From contig NW_019211455.1 of the NCBI RefSeq assembly GCF_002443255.2, forward strand, positions 32,887,778 through 32,951,777: a stretch of 64,000 nucleotides of DNA, in the 5' to 3' direction. Shown here in pieces: positions 1 through 11,150 of this stretch; within the stretch, counting starts at the first letter, position 1, and each line of letters opens with the position of its first letter. The DNA comes from Varroa destructor (lineage: Eukaryota > Arthropoda > Arachnida > Mesostigmata > Varroidae). The position numbers and the translations under genes are program-made. The notes under the pieces were generated by a model. That model was not told the origin of the DNA. It searched no databases and saw nothing but the letters and a program-made list of their open reading frames with translations.

Positions 1-669
1 ACAATCTAACTCAGGTGCGTATAGTTATTTGTTAAGAACATAACTATTTGTCATTTTTATTTTCAGGTATTTAGATACCCTGCTGATCCACTAACCTGTC
101 TGTTTTTTATACCCATTTAGAACTCTTAATCAAAACTAACATTTCATAAAAAGTACTCTGGTCCGATGAAAAGGGATCAAAAGCCTTCCGGATTCGTTTT
201 CCTCATATGTTCGAGACGTCTTTTCTGCTCCAAAACCCCTGCTACGGTTGCTGAGCCAATCTTTAGCCGTCCATCGTATTGCATATGAAATCCACAGACT
301 GCTAAATACTCTCGCTTAAAACACTGCTAGGATTCTATCTGTCGAGCTTGTTTCCACCTTGCTTCTTACTGCGTTTCGGGCTCTCTTAAATGTTTAAACT
401 AGTAAAATGTAAGCTAGATAATCATCCCCCCAGATCACAATTGAAGCAATGTAAAAGTTGACGTATCCTGTGATTGAGCGCCCAAGTTGTCAATGTTACT
501 TGTCGGCGCTCGGGATAAAGCTCTGAGTGATCCAGAGCTTCCCTTAGATAGCAGTCCATATTCGCTGCTACTCCGCTATCGGATGTCTTCGTCCTCCTGT
601 TTTATTTTTGTCGACCCTCTGCCAATATTCCACCGACGCTTTTTTTTCAATTTTCAGGTTGTAGGGTGT
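1..669. other. intergenic, nothing assigned
   Basis: AT-rich sequence with only short, stop-broken reading frames. It may include the degraded 3' part of the LINE remnant that begins just to the right, but I cannot trace any motif into it. Confidence 0.5.
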
Positions 670-1470
670 CGCCTTAGCTAGCAACAACGCTATAGAGGTT
701 CCGATTGTACGATATATACGTATAGTGCAAAGTGATCGGTCTCTTGCGGGGCACAATTGATAGTTTCTGCATACACGGTGAGGCTTTGAATGGGGCGATC
801 GATTTCATAACCGACGTTAATACCCTACAATGGCGTGCACATCTTACTTCACAGATGTTTAAGAAAATGTTTGATACCAAACTCGTTCTTTTGGTTGCTT
901 CAGCTGTAGCCCTCTGTACATGGGGACTAATATTTATTAGCTTTTAAAGGATGCTCCCAAGTATATTGTATCATTGACTATCTTAATCTGTTGATTATTT
1001 AGACAAGGATTGACTAACTGATCCTCTTTCTTTACAATAAGTTGAGTCCTTTCGTTCTTATCTTGGGCAAAACTTTTGCCAAATGGCTCCGTATGCTCTG
1101 TTGCCCTTTGCTATGTCCGCAACCTTTTAGAAAAATCTCCTAACTGCTTCGAAAGAATGCCGTCCGGGTCGGGGCTTTTCCCATTTAACTTGGTTGGCGT
1201 TTTTTATTCCTCCATTGATTGTGATAAGTCGCGTGTTCCCCATATGCTTTTATGCCCTGCGTCTGATGTTTTCATGCTCAACGTATAGTTCAGGCAAAAT
1301 ATGGATTCTCTTCTGCTGAACTTTCGTGCCATTTGCCATTTTGCCTTCGATTATTTTGCACGGACGGCCCGAGGGGGCTCGTCCCTCGTTAAGCTCTTCT
1401 AGCAGCATTTTCTCATGCTACGTGCGATAAAACGTTTCAGAATGGCTCGCCGTTTTTTATACGTATTTAC
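670..1470 (-). mobile_element. decayed non-LTR retrotransposon (LINE) reverse transcriptase
   Basis: Read on the minus strand, this stretch shows three blocks of a Jockey/R1/CR1-type reverse transcriptase in the right order, broken by stops and frameshifts. Block 1 (about 1330-1400) reads EELNEGRAPSGRPCKIIEGK, like the conserved 'EL...D.WG.PYKI' segment. Block 2 (1156-1182) reads GKSPDPDGI, the classical GK(A/S)PGPDGI motif, followed by SKQLGDFSKRLRT and a stop. Block 3 (about 760-860) reads SNIFLNICEVRCARHCRVL then SVMKSIAPF, like the 'LLPNIGG.R..RR.LL..V..S..LY..P' thumb region. The catalytic F/YxDD block that should lie between blocks 2 and 3 is missing, so the element is both deleted and inactive. 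I cannot see the element's ends, poly-A tail or target duplication. The superfamily assignment is less certain than the LINE call. Confidence 0.62.
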
Positions 1471-1780
1471 CTGCCCATGTGTTTGGATAGCAACTGCGAA
1501 GTTATAGACACATTTTTTTAGCACCTGCAATGGCTGTATTTCGTCGGTATTTTGGTTTCACCTGTTTTATCTTTCTGGAATACGTGGTAAGGACGCCAAC
1601 AAGTGAGCAGTTTTGGTCACTGAGATTTCCTTCGTTCGAATGCACCTGTCGTTCGGTGGTTTTTTCAACCTGATCTATGCCTACAATCGTACGGCTCCCG
1701 CATTGCTCTTTGAAAGTTTGCCTTTATGGCATCATTTATGAAAACTAGGCTGTTTGCGGTTAGGCTTCGTCAACTCCGTG

Positions 1781-1854
1781 ACAGCTAGATGAATAACGTA
1801 CTCGCCTGTTAATCTTAGAGACACGTTTCGGTCTAGGCTTGAACCCGGGCACAG
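1781..1854 (+). repeat. tRNA-derived SINE-like head
   Basis: This looks like a diverged tRNA: an A-box-like start (acagctagatgaataacg), an anticodon-arm-like middle (ctcgcctgttaatcttagag) and a B-box-like end (aggcttgaacccgggc). The acceptor stem does not pair well, so a working tRNA gene is unlikely. A SINE head or tRNA pseudogene is the better reading. Similar A-box/B-box pairs occur near 15.4, 26.2, 55.2 and 62.2 kb. Confidence 0.45.
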
Positions 1855-1859
1855 ATATA

Positions 1860-3148
1860 CTTCATTTCACGTTGAGAGGCAGCCGTCTGATAGGGTGCCT
1901 AACGACGACACCGAACGTGAAAATCGAAAACTAAAAAGTTACGGAGCTTCGCCTTTTCTTTTCTCTTGAGCCTTAGGTCTCAGCCATCATATAGAAATTG
2001 CGGCCAGTAAGTATCATATTCGAGTTAGGCGCGCTTCAAATGTAATGTCATCCAAAAGTTTCATCAATTTATACTGCGGGCAATTTGACCTTATTAGCAC
2101 AAATATGTCCGGCCTAGTTCATTTATATAAACACAAACAAACCCCTTTTTTTATCCATGTTAAAAATATTGACTGTGAAGCCGGAAATCGCTACTTCGGG
2201 CTCCAGTATATAAGGAACGATTGTGATGCCTATAGGATATTCAGGTGCCCTAATGGACGGATAAACTAGTAAAATACGATTGTTTTTGTCTACGAAATTT
2301 AAGGGCGCGTTGTGACCTAAACACAAATACGGACGTAGGCACGCTTTGTTTCGTGCTTGAAGCCAGCCGCCCAAGACAATGCCGAACGGCTAACTACCAG
2401 ACGTAAAACACAACGCATTTAATCATAAAGATCTTAATACGTCCTTGTAACGACTCATTTTCCGTAAGGCATGGCGAATCTTTTTTCTAGTGCATACGGG
2501 ACATTTGAGGTATCTCTAAGACACAGTAACATTGCTGAGCTCACTAAGTCTATTAGAGAGTTTATATAACGGTAGAATCTCAATGTTGCGTAGAGGATCT
2601 CAATATCCATATCTCACATACTACGAGCAATCAACTCAACTAGCAACCACCCCAAACGCCATTACCATGTCCGCATCTTCACTATGTGTTTAGCAAAATT
2701 TACAAAATCTAAGATATGGTTATGTTATCATTACGTTATTGATAGGAACGCCACCTTTAGGCCATCTATTCGGAATTCAGTCAGGGCCTTAATAAGGGAA
2801 AACAGAATCAAGCACTAACTTCGGCCTCCATATTCTCCAATTCGCATAATTTTGATTCATTGGTGTCTTGGAAAAGTTTATAAGATATGTAGCGTATGTC
2901 CCGCTAACGATTCTCTCGGACAGGCTATCGATAGTGACATTAGCTATAATATCGCAATGCTTAAGCATACAACTATTGAGAAGCTTTCAAAGCACTCGTG
3001 TCAACATCTGAACGAGACAGAGGGCAACATCTACGATATAACATACTATTTTGGATGGTTTACAGGTATTTTACACCGGCTAATGGTTAGCAACTCAATA
3101 GGATAGCTCCTATTGAAATCACGAAGAATTTATTTTTGATCCCTTGCC
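1860..3148. other. intergenic, nothing assigned
   Basis: No reading frame here resembles a known protein. Frames of 70-85 codons exist on both strands (for example 2123-2374 minus and 2852-3106 plus) but have no splice sites or motifs that make them convincing. A short perfect stem (aataggatagctcctatt) lies near 3093-3110. Confidence 0.5.
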
Positions 3149-3613
3149 CTATTTAAAATAATACCAGCGTAAGAATATAGAACAATTTACATCTACATGT
3201 TGGACATTAATGATTTCAGTGCTTACCACTAAAGGGACCAAAAGAGCAAGCTGGTCTTCTAAAACAATCGTGGCTTTTATGAATATATCCCTCTGTTGGA
3301 CCATACTGAAGTCCAGGCAATTGCATTTGGAGAGCGTTCCATTGACAAACAGGCTGTACACAGCCTTTCTCAGAGCGCGGTTTGAGACAAACTGAAATTG
3401 AAAACGATAGCCATCTAGTAACAAATAAAGGTTGTCTGGAAGCGCAGAGTTTAGCTCGGGATACACAGGCTTCACAAAGTTAGTCGTTGGTACAAGTATT
3501 CGTTGTTGTTGCGGCATGCTCTTTGACAAAGGGCCAGTTTCTAGCCTAAATAGCTGACTATCCGTTGTATCGTCTTTGATTAATCCGTTACAGCTGGCTG
3601 AATTAATGTACAC
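3149..3613 (-). CDS. unassigned 154-codon open reading frame
   Basis: This is the second-longest uninterrupted minus-strand frame in the window after the 50.6-52.2 kb gene, and it lies in AT-rich DNA where stops are frequent. The product would be 154 residues with a hydrophobic, beta-rich-looking middle and C-terminal half (for example the stretch LALLVPLVVSTEI) and no signal peptide or family motif that I recognise. A TA microsatellite lies immediately to its right. It could be an orphan single-exon gene, a fragment of a decayed element, or chance. I see no AATAAA close after the stop on the minus strand that would tip the balance. Confidence 0.2.
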   Translation of the reverse strand: MYINSASCNGLIKDDTTDSQLFRLETGPLSKSMPQQQRILVPTTNFVKPVYPELNSALPDNLYLLLDGYRFQFQFVSNRALRKAVYSLFVNGTLSKCNCLDFSMVQQRDIFIKATIVLEDQLALLVPLVVSTEIINVQHVDVNCSIFLRWYYFK

Positions 3614-3681
3614 GTAATGGGCTTTTTACAGCCTGTAGACCATGATTCATTATGGCCGTGTTAATATAGAAACTATCTCTC

Positions 3682-3683
<2 letters not shown>

Positions 3684-3724
<41 letters not shown>
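3684..3724. repeat. (TA)n microsatellite
   Basis: About 40 bases of alternating TA, flanked by ctctct on the left and agagag on the right, so the whole tract is self-complementary. Confidence 0.9.
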
Positions 3725-3732
<8 letters not shown>

Positions 3733-6349
3733 ATTTAAAATCCTCTTTAATTTTATGATCCGGCTTTGTGTTTAGCACGACGTCACGTGCCCCCTTACAG
3801 GCACAGTCAAGCTGTTACAAATTAGTATGCAAACTGAGATGGACAGAGATATCGTTTATCAATTTTAAGACTGCTTTTCTTGCAATCTACGCATCGCAGA
3901 GTCACGTATAAGGCTGGTTGGATCACGTTTGGTCTCTTGCGTCATCATCCGTTCACGAAAAAATAGTTTCCCTAGGCCCTATCATGTCAACGGAGCACCG
4001 GTAATGGACCCAAATAGGCGTAGCCGGATCTTTGAGTTAGTTTGTCGTGCACACGAGTTGCTACTTGTTCATCTCAATGACCGTCGGCACTCTGGTCACT
4101 GAACCCCGTGCTCTAGCATGGATAAAGAGCGCTGCTCTGGAGTGAACTCATCACCGATTCTCTATCCTCATTTTATAAAGACCACTATCCTTATTTAACA
4201 TAGCACATTCTACCCGGCAAGCCCAGTTAAGATACAATGCAGCTGAAACATCAAAGATTCGAGGCTTCTCGGGAATCCCATGAAAGAGGGTATGTCTATA
4301 TGAACCAGAGTTTATTAAACGCTACCGCTGAGAAGAGCAGCCATCCTTTCTCGAGAAGCAAAATTGCCAGGCTCACCTGAGCCTCGCAACCACCTTACAC
4401 GTAAACCTATAAATTGTAACATCTCCAAGTAGTAATCAATTGAAAACATCACACTGGCCCATATTGGCTTAGTAGTAACTCTTAGTTGAGTATTTAATTG
4501 TTTTAATTTTGAGAACAAATATTGATATCCGAATAGCAGCACATTTATTTGGACAGTATAAATAAATGAAATGATTTTGTCGGTTAAGCATAGCAAACAG
4601 GTCTAAGTTGTGAAAAATGAAATAAACGTATTCTCGTTCTGGATAATATATAAGGTTTGCCTTTATTGGACAGGGTGGCAACAGAGTTGCCCGGACTTTG
4701 TTTCGAAGGACAAACGGCTCCTCTGTTGGCATGATACGTGTTAGTACCCGATGACTCCGGTTAGTTATCATTCTGTGCTACTGAAAAAGGAAGCTCATTT
4801 TCTCTCTCCCTCTGTATATAAATGTAATAAATGTATGTAAATATATATATATATATATATATATACCCTGCGATATCTTTCCAGGAAAGTCTTGTTCTCT
4901 CCATAAATAGTTTTGGTTACCGTTTGAAAATCACAGGAACCCGTGTCTCCGTATGACCAATTAGCCGCAGACCCTATCTATACATGTATGCGAAAAGCTG
5001 GCGGAGTTTCGTTTAAAAACGTATCTAAAACTGCGTGTCTCATTAAATGTGCGCTGGAAGGTTACTATTCTTGTTGCTGTCATTAATAGTATGGAAGGGT
5101 GGGACGCGTTGGGACTTCTGTTTGAACGTAAGGAGGTTCTCAATGAAGTGAGGAGTCCAATTGTAGGGCACATGCATACTCACTTGAGTAAACATCATTA
5201 ATTAAACAACTTCCCCACATAAATATAAACTAAGAACAGAAAAGTAGATTTATCAAGTTCCACGTTACAGAAGAAGGAAATGGCAATGATGATTTCTACT
5301 GGTCTAGTTATTATCAAATTATGCCACTTCTTCGACGAACGAATAGAGCACTTACATATTACGTTTCACATTGTATAACACATCTCATCGTAACGTGTCA
5401 ATATTTACTGTCGTCAATCGTCAAAAAAATGATGTGTACGATAGAGGTACCTTTATAGCTAACGTAAATTGCTTCCGAATGTTCAGAAAACCCAATGCTC
5501 ACTTCGTATTGATTCGTTCCTGAAATTAGTCGTAGTACCGAACCTTTATAGTAACGAGCTACTTAAAAATATAGGCAAGTTTCTGGTGAAATGATAATTA
5601 CTTTCGTTCCCTTAGTAGAAAGACTTGATTTAGCAAACGTACCTGATGTGTACCCCCCGTTTTGACCCCTAGTCTCCGCTGCACAAGGTACATACATCAA
5701 CATGAGCCATAATAAGCTTATTACAATATTACGTAATTACAATTTAAAAACAGAACCCCTGCTATATGTGAAATGTGCCATGACCGTACGTCTATTCACC
5801 CATTCTAATAAAATTCCCAGTTTCGAAGAATCAATTTATTGTCAATTTATTGTTGTAACAAAGTAATACATTTTTAAGATGCCATTTCATAGTACCGTCC
5901 ATTCATATCTCAAAGAAAAAAAACTGCTCTAGTTAGTTTAGTTTATTAACTAGCTACGAACACCTCTCCATTAGTGTTTAGGACTTTTATGTTATGTCGG
6001 TAACAGTCGGCCTACAGATATTGATCTCCAATAGACGCTTGAAAAAATCTAGCTATACACATTTATGCAAGCACTTCCTCGACTTCGGGACAGCCATGTA
6101 CCTACTATCACTTGTGTTCTCGTATATAACTTCTATACCTATAATCTCTTGGAGCAAGTCGATAATGGGATATGTTGGCCCACCAGTCGCTTTTAGGATC
6201 ATGTTAAGGCAATATATCGCTCATAAGGACGTAATTAAGGCATGACGATGAGGTTTGACGTCGTCGTCAAGTAACCAGACTTCGTGCCTTCGATTGCCGT
6301 GCCAGCAGTCCGTGGGTTTTCTTAAGGACCTCTAGATAGCGAGCACCAT
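3725..6349. other. intergenic, nothing assigned
   Basis: No recognisable coding segment. It contains a second AT microsatellite at 4841-4864. Short frames (for example 4315-4596 minus, 5994-6245 plus) carry no motif I can name. Confidence 0.5.
4841..4864. repeat. (AT)n microsatellite
   Basis: Twenty-four bases of alternating AT. Confidence 0.9.
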
Positions 6350-6840
6350 GCATTATTTCGTTATCGACTAGTATCTCACAGTAGCAAATGTCCGTGATGT
6401 CGATTTTAAGCGATACCATCGCCCTCCTATCTCTCCTATAGGCACTATCACTGAAATCGGATTTCTCTTTAAGGTGGCATTATCCTCTGGCAACCTTTCT
6501 CCAGCTTGCGGCAGAAACCGAACCATGTGTCGTCTAGAGCGATCGAATACTCCAGGTGGATTGTTCGTTGACCGAAGTTCCGCCAATCGTGCGTGGAATA
6601 CGCGACACAGATTTTCACGGGAACGTGATTTTCAGTGTTGCCGTGTTCAGCGTTCGGGTTATAATTTTATAACATATGTGAAGCGCCAATTTTGACCGAC
6701 AAAGCCCTTCCAGATAGTCACGTTCCCGCTGGCCTTCAACAATCCTGTTTCCATTCTTGAAGCGTTTGCACCATTCACTACGCCTCTTTGCCTAGCGTTT
6801 TCGCTAGCCTTCAAGGACAAAAGCTTAATCCATTTCTCCT
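6350..6840 (-). mobile_element. possible mariner/Tc1-like transposase remnant
   Basis: On the minus strand at about 6703-6790 the translation reads RRSEWCKRFKNGN followed by RIVEGQRERDYLEG. This resembles the N-terminal 'WF.RF..G...ED..R.GRP' block of mariner transposases. The sequence is less AT-rich than its surroundings, and the matching frame is interrupted by stops further on. I cannot recognise the DDD/E catalytic region or terminal repeats. The assignment rests on a single block and could be wrong. Confidence 0.35.
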
Positions 6841-8778
6841 AGAGTAAACTGTGCCTGTTTTCACTCCCGAATTTCTGATTGGAACATTTACCAGCCAAGT
6901 TGGAAAATTTTTCGATTTCGAAGTTCGTCGATTTCCTCCCGAGCGGAACCCTCGAGATGGTTTCAAAAATCCTATTGACAGGTGAAGAACCTACATTTCA
7001 AATCAGTGAGAGCAGTCGAAAAAGATAATGAAGTAAACACCTACCATAACTGCAATCGTACGGGGGCATCATCCTAATACTACTTCTTTCTATAGCCCTT
7101 CGTGCTGTGATGTAATACCGTGACAATATCTGCAACAACGATTTGTAGTGTACTACGTAAATTGTTCATCTTGACGGTGGCGAACTCATTTTACCGGACG
7201 TACTCGGTGTTTTCCGTTTGCCAGTATCTTTTTTTGATAATGATCTCTTCTCATACATAGATTTTGTCTCTATACAACAGCCATGCGTCGCGTGGTATAT
7301 AGGAGCGGTATGAGGTTAAAGTTGTTCTTTATTACAATAATCTGTGTACCTTCTGCTTCTTCAATCAATGTGAAATAAATATCTCCCAATCATTGCCGAA
7401 CTTAGTATGGACGTATTTATAACTTACGTACATCGACAATAGCCAGTGTTCAGTAGATTAGAGTCAAACAACTGTGCATAACTCAGGTTGACGTCTCATG
7501 AATAGAAGTCGATGCGCATCTACCAACAACGGGGCACAGTTAACCGATAGAAAAACAAAAAAGATAAAACAATCTCAGAATGCAGTAACGGTTTAAGTAT
7601 CGGTAACTTCAACAATTATATTCAATACACGTAGAAAATAATGCCAGCGTAAACGCAGTGGAGTCTATTGGAGTTCGTTGTCCGCTATAGGCGAGCGGCA
7701 CAACCAATTAATGCGGCAATTTCGTCCATACTACTGACTTTGATTCTCTGTCAATATGGCTTAAACAGCCGGAACTAATAAAAAAAAACATAAGAAAAAA
7801 TGGAGCGGTTGTAACAAAAGGTTGCGCAACGGAGTTTCAGCTTACTCAATTTCCATATATCCTTTTTAATGATCTTTCTAGTTAATAGTCATTCCTAATC
7901 ACACTCTTACAGCACTCTGTCCTTACACAAAACCATCACTTCAGGCCATTCACTTTGAAAGATCACTTCAGGACAACAACCATCCACTCACCAGACGAAC
8001 TTCGTCTTCGATACATTTAAAATTGGAAAAGAACGAACAAAATACAAAGCTATTCAAGCAAGACTTTTATTAGAGATGATAATACATGCACTCGGGATGA
8101 CTAAAGTATACGTTCGATCCCAGAAACTTGCCTGGTATCGATGTGTCTACATTAAACTATTTGTTAATTTTCGTATAACTTAAGTGACAAACGGCGACGA
8201 GGGCTAGCTAACCCAGCTGGGCAAAAACGTCACAAACCAATCCCTACATTGGAAAAAAAAATTTCCAGAAGCGAGATTCCCAACGTAAATTCACGCGATT
8301 TCGTAAAACGACAACAAGGACGTTTATCGAGTACAGCCAGTAGCTTGTTATTAACAACAGTGTTTTTTTCCGTAACAATCCAGTAGTTTCGCTGGCGAGA
8401 TTTTTCAAATGGCATTATCGATTGAGTGCATTGAACCCCGACCTTTTGCACATACGGGATCCTAGGTGAAGTAGATCACAGTCCCACAGCACCACGTAAA
8501 TATCCTACTAGCAGTAAAATTTGACCTGCACAACGCATTAGCGTTTTCGAAAGAGTTCTGACCTCTTACCGTACGTCTCCAATGACGTAACTCGGTGAAA
8601 TTTGCTAACCGTAAGGATTTCAGCCCAGTGTTGCATAAATTAGTGCCATTTTCCCGACACAACAAGCTCGCTGTACATGTCAGATAGTTCCTGCACTTGT
8701 ATAGCATATATCTATATATAGTATAAGGTCTCCACGTTCGAAATCATGCGAACCTTTTTAATAGGTGCTATCTAATAT
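6841..8778. other. intergenic, nothing assigned
   Basis: No gene recognised. Two minus-strand frames (8230-8451 and 8462-8707) follow one another in a Cys-rich stretch next to the mariner end at 8779. They could belong to another decayed element, but I find no diagnostic motif. Confidence 0.45.
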
Positions 8779-9110
8779 TTTAGGTTGGCGCACAAGCCAT
8801 GTTGCTTTTTTTCACCTAATGAAAATGTGGCGTTGCACTCGAATTATTCTGCAAAAAATCGAGTAATCATCACTTCCATCACGATCATTTACTGTCATTC
8901 TCCACAACTGTGTCCCGTCTCTCAACAAATTTATGAATCCCTTTTTTAGCAAATACTCTCTGATCGGGTGTTGAAGAACTCATTCAGCAGGGTTTCAACA
9001 CCCTCACCACTATCAAATGTGAAAGCGCCGCGATGGCGGTTTGGTACGCTTTTTGAAAAGAAAAACGACTCTGCTTTGACTAGAGGTTCCTTTCTGTTAC
9101 GTAGTCTGCC
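8779..9110 (-). mobile_element. mariner-family transposon, 3' end
   Basis: The left edge carries the sequence ttaggttggcgcacaagcca, a typical mariner terminal inverted repeat, which here would be the 3' end of a minus-strand element. Reading inward on the minus strand, the frame gives LLNEFFNTRSESIC and then, after a frameshift and stop, KKGIHKFVERRDTVVENDSK. This is the conserved C-terminal segment of mariner transposases ('...FF....F...GI..L..RW..V....G.Y'). The stop and frameshift make it a pseudogene. I do not find the opposite terminal repeat within the expected 1.3 kb on the right (to about 10.1 kb), so the copy appears truncated. Confidence 0.65.
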
Positions 9111-9906
9111 TTGAGGGTTTTTCGAGTAATCAGAGACGCCAGAGAAATATGGTTTAGATCGAACAGATAGGAGCCCCGTCGTCGCTGTGTGTTGTTCTTA
9201 TGGATGATCAGAACTCAATCAGTTGCTGCCACAAACAACGGAGATTGTTAAAGCCTGTCGGTATTAAATCAACGCTGCCACCTAGCCTAAAACAGGAACA
9301 TCGAGTAAATATGAAGCAAGGGAAAGTTCATGACATAATTATACTAATGTAATGTCAAATTATATTTGGTAGTAATTCGAATCAAATACGTCCTTAATCA
9401 TACTTCCTTTGATTAAATTACACGCTAGAATCGATGGATTCGTTTTCTATTTTGTCAAAAATAAACAGTTTTCTACACACGCTTTACACTATGTATTTTC
9501 ACTTGAGCAATTAAATTTGGGGTACAATACGGTTCAAAACATATCAATATATAAAATTACTTAATTACAAGTAATCAATACTTGACTCTGTGCTAATCTA
9601 CAGCCCGGCCCGATCGATACCACAGATCCTTCTTAGTCGTCTTGTTCTGCTCAAGCATTTCCCAGCGTATAGGACACTTCCAATTCTGCCAAGCGCAAGC
9701 TATCTTTTTTTGTAATGGGGTCTAGCTTGACCCTTGACTTACGTATATCTCCTTTCGAAAGCTAGGCACTAGTTTCCACCTCCACCTCCCCCCCCCCCTT
9801 CCTCTCTCTGTCTTTCTATATATATTTGACAAATATATGACACTTTTCGTCACACAAATCAATTTTGTATAGATACTTGTGTGACTTGTATGTGTGTTTC
9901 CCCTTC
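9111..9906. other. intergenic, nothing assigned
   Basis: It may hold very decayed upstream mariner sequence near 9.1-9.3 kb, but I cannot align it. A C-rich tract followed by CT repeats lies at about 9780-9815. No coding signal is visible. Confidence 0.45.
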
Positions 9907-10215
9907 CTAGGTGAGTTGTTGAGGGTCAACGAGAAGTCGTATTTTCTTGCGCGCTTTATCCATACTAAAGCGCACCACCTTTCTAATTTCTGATAAAACT
10001 GTATGCATTGAATACGCCTTACTAATGTTCATAGCTGACCTCCTCGACTTATCAACAAGTTGCTTTCTATCAAGATCTTTATCGACCTTGGCTAGCTGAT
10101 CGGAAGGGAACACATCCCCGAGGTCCAGAGTCCTATCTTTGAACTTAGTAAACCCCTTTGACCAGTCATTAAGGTGTCCTTGATGTACAGGGTACGAATA
10201 TACCGGACTGCTGAC
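9907..10215 (-). CDS. possible last exon of an unidentified minus-strand gene
   Basis: An open minus-strand frame of 102 codons ends in TAG near 9907. It begins immediately after a good splice-acceptor sequence (pyrimidine tract ...cgccttttttcaag at about 10216-10230). The translation looks protein-like: it starts VSSPVYSYPVHQGHLNDWSK, passes through FKDRTLDLGDVF, and ends with a basic helix-like segment (KARKKIRLLVDPQQLT). I do not recognise the family. Upstream exons could include the 10.93-11.15 kb segment, but the reading phases do not join obviously. A fragment of a mobile element is the main alternative. Confidence 0.35.
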   Translation of the reverse strand, partial: VSSPVYSYPVHQGHLNDWSKGFTKFKDRTLDLGDVFPSDQLAKVDKDLDRKQLVDKSRRSAMNISKAYSMHTVLSEIRKVVRFSMDKARKKIRLLVDPQQLT

Positions 10216-10928
10216 CTTGAAAAAAGGCGAGATAAAGTAGATTTTAAAAATATTCTTTTTTCCCCCTAAGAGTACTCATCTTTGGAAAGTTAGCTCAAGA
10301 TCAATTTTTGTTTATGGCGCAAGGAGATGTCCATGGGTTTTTAGAAGTGACAGAATACTTTAAACTGGTAAACAGAAGTAAACAAAAATGGTGGAAAGGT
10401 GCAAGGGAAAGGGAAGATCTGTGGAAATAGTATCATTGCTTATGTACCGACCGAAAAGGTAGATAGTGTGAGTGATTCATGTTACTAGGCCACGAGAACA
10501 ATCCCGGGCCGCTGTTTATTGCACGGCGATTTCGAATTGAAGGGACTTCCAGCCAGTGCCAACTTTGAATGGCACTATACCCATTGTACACAACTATAAA
10601 ATCACCATGACGTGATAATAATTTTAGAGATTTGAAGATGCCAATGATGTCGCCACGTAATTCCTGCTCAATATACTTATATCTAATATTAAATAGAAAG
10701 TAACGTGGGATTTTTCGCTTCGATGGCTTCTCTTTGCTACGTCCGCGTTTAATAGTGGCCAGGTCAAAGCGTCGAAAAGCTCTTCTTGCACTCTATAAGG
10801 TCGTTGTCTTTATTTCATTCCGGTCAAAAATATTTTTACTAGCTTTGGGTCCTGCTGGTAAAAAAACTGCACTTTCTATGGCTATTATTCATCTAGCATC
10901 GAGTTTAGAAATTTCCAAAAACAATCCG
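10216..10928. other. intergenic or intronic, nothing assigned
   Basis: If the two neighbouring minus-strand segments belong to one gene, this would be its intron. The plus-strand frame at 10734-10934 has no supporting features. Confidence 0.4.
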
Positions 10929-11150
10929 TCATAGATGCACTGTGAGGACGTCTTCACTGAAGATTTTAATTCTAAGTGGTTTATTACGTTTAAACGTAGC
11001 TTTTTTTCTGCCTAAAAAATTAACTTCATAGGACTGTTCGAATTCAAGAAGGATTTTTAGTTTTGAACAAATATAATTGTCAGTTAATCCCAAATTTTTC
11101 TGCTCTGCAGTCCTCAGCATGGTCGAAGCAAATTTCCTGAGTTGCTGCAG
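10929..11150 (-). CDS. coding-like segment, unidentified
   Basis: A minus-strand frame of about 74 codons, preceded by a possible acceptor (ttgctgcag near 11142-11150). The product has a helical, charged look, with LRKFASTMLRTAEQKNLGL, then KLKILLEFEQSYEVNF, then a basic run. It may be an exon, or part of a retroelement polyprotein. No family recognised. Confidence 0.22.
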   Translation of the reverse strand: MQQLRKFASTMLRTAEQKNLGLTDNYICSKLKILLEFEQSYEVNFLGRKKATFKRNKPLRIKIFSEDVLTVHL

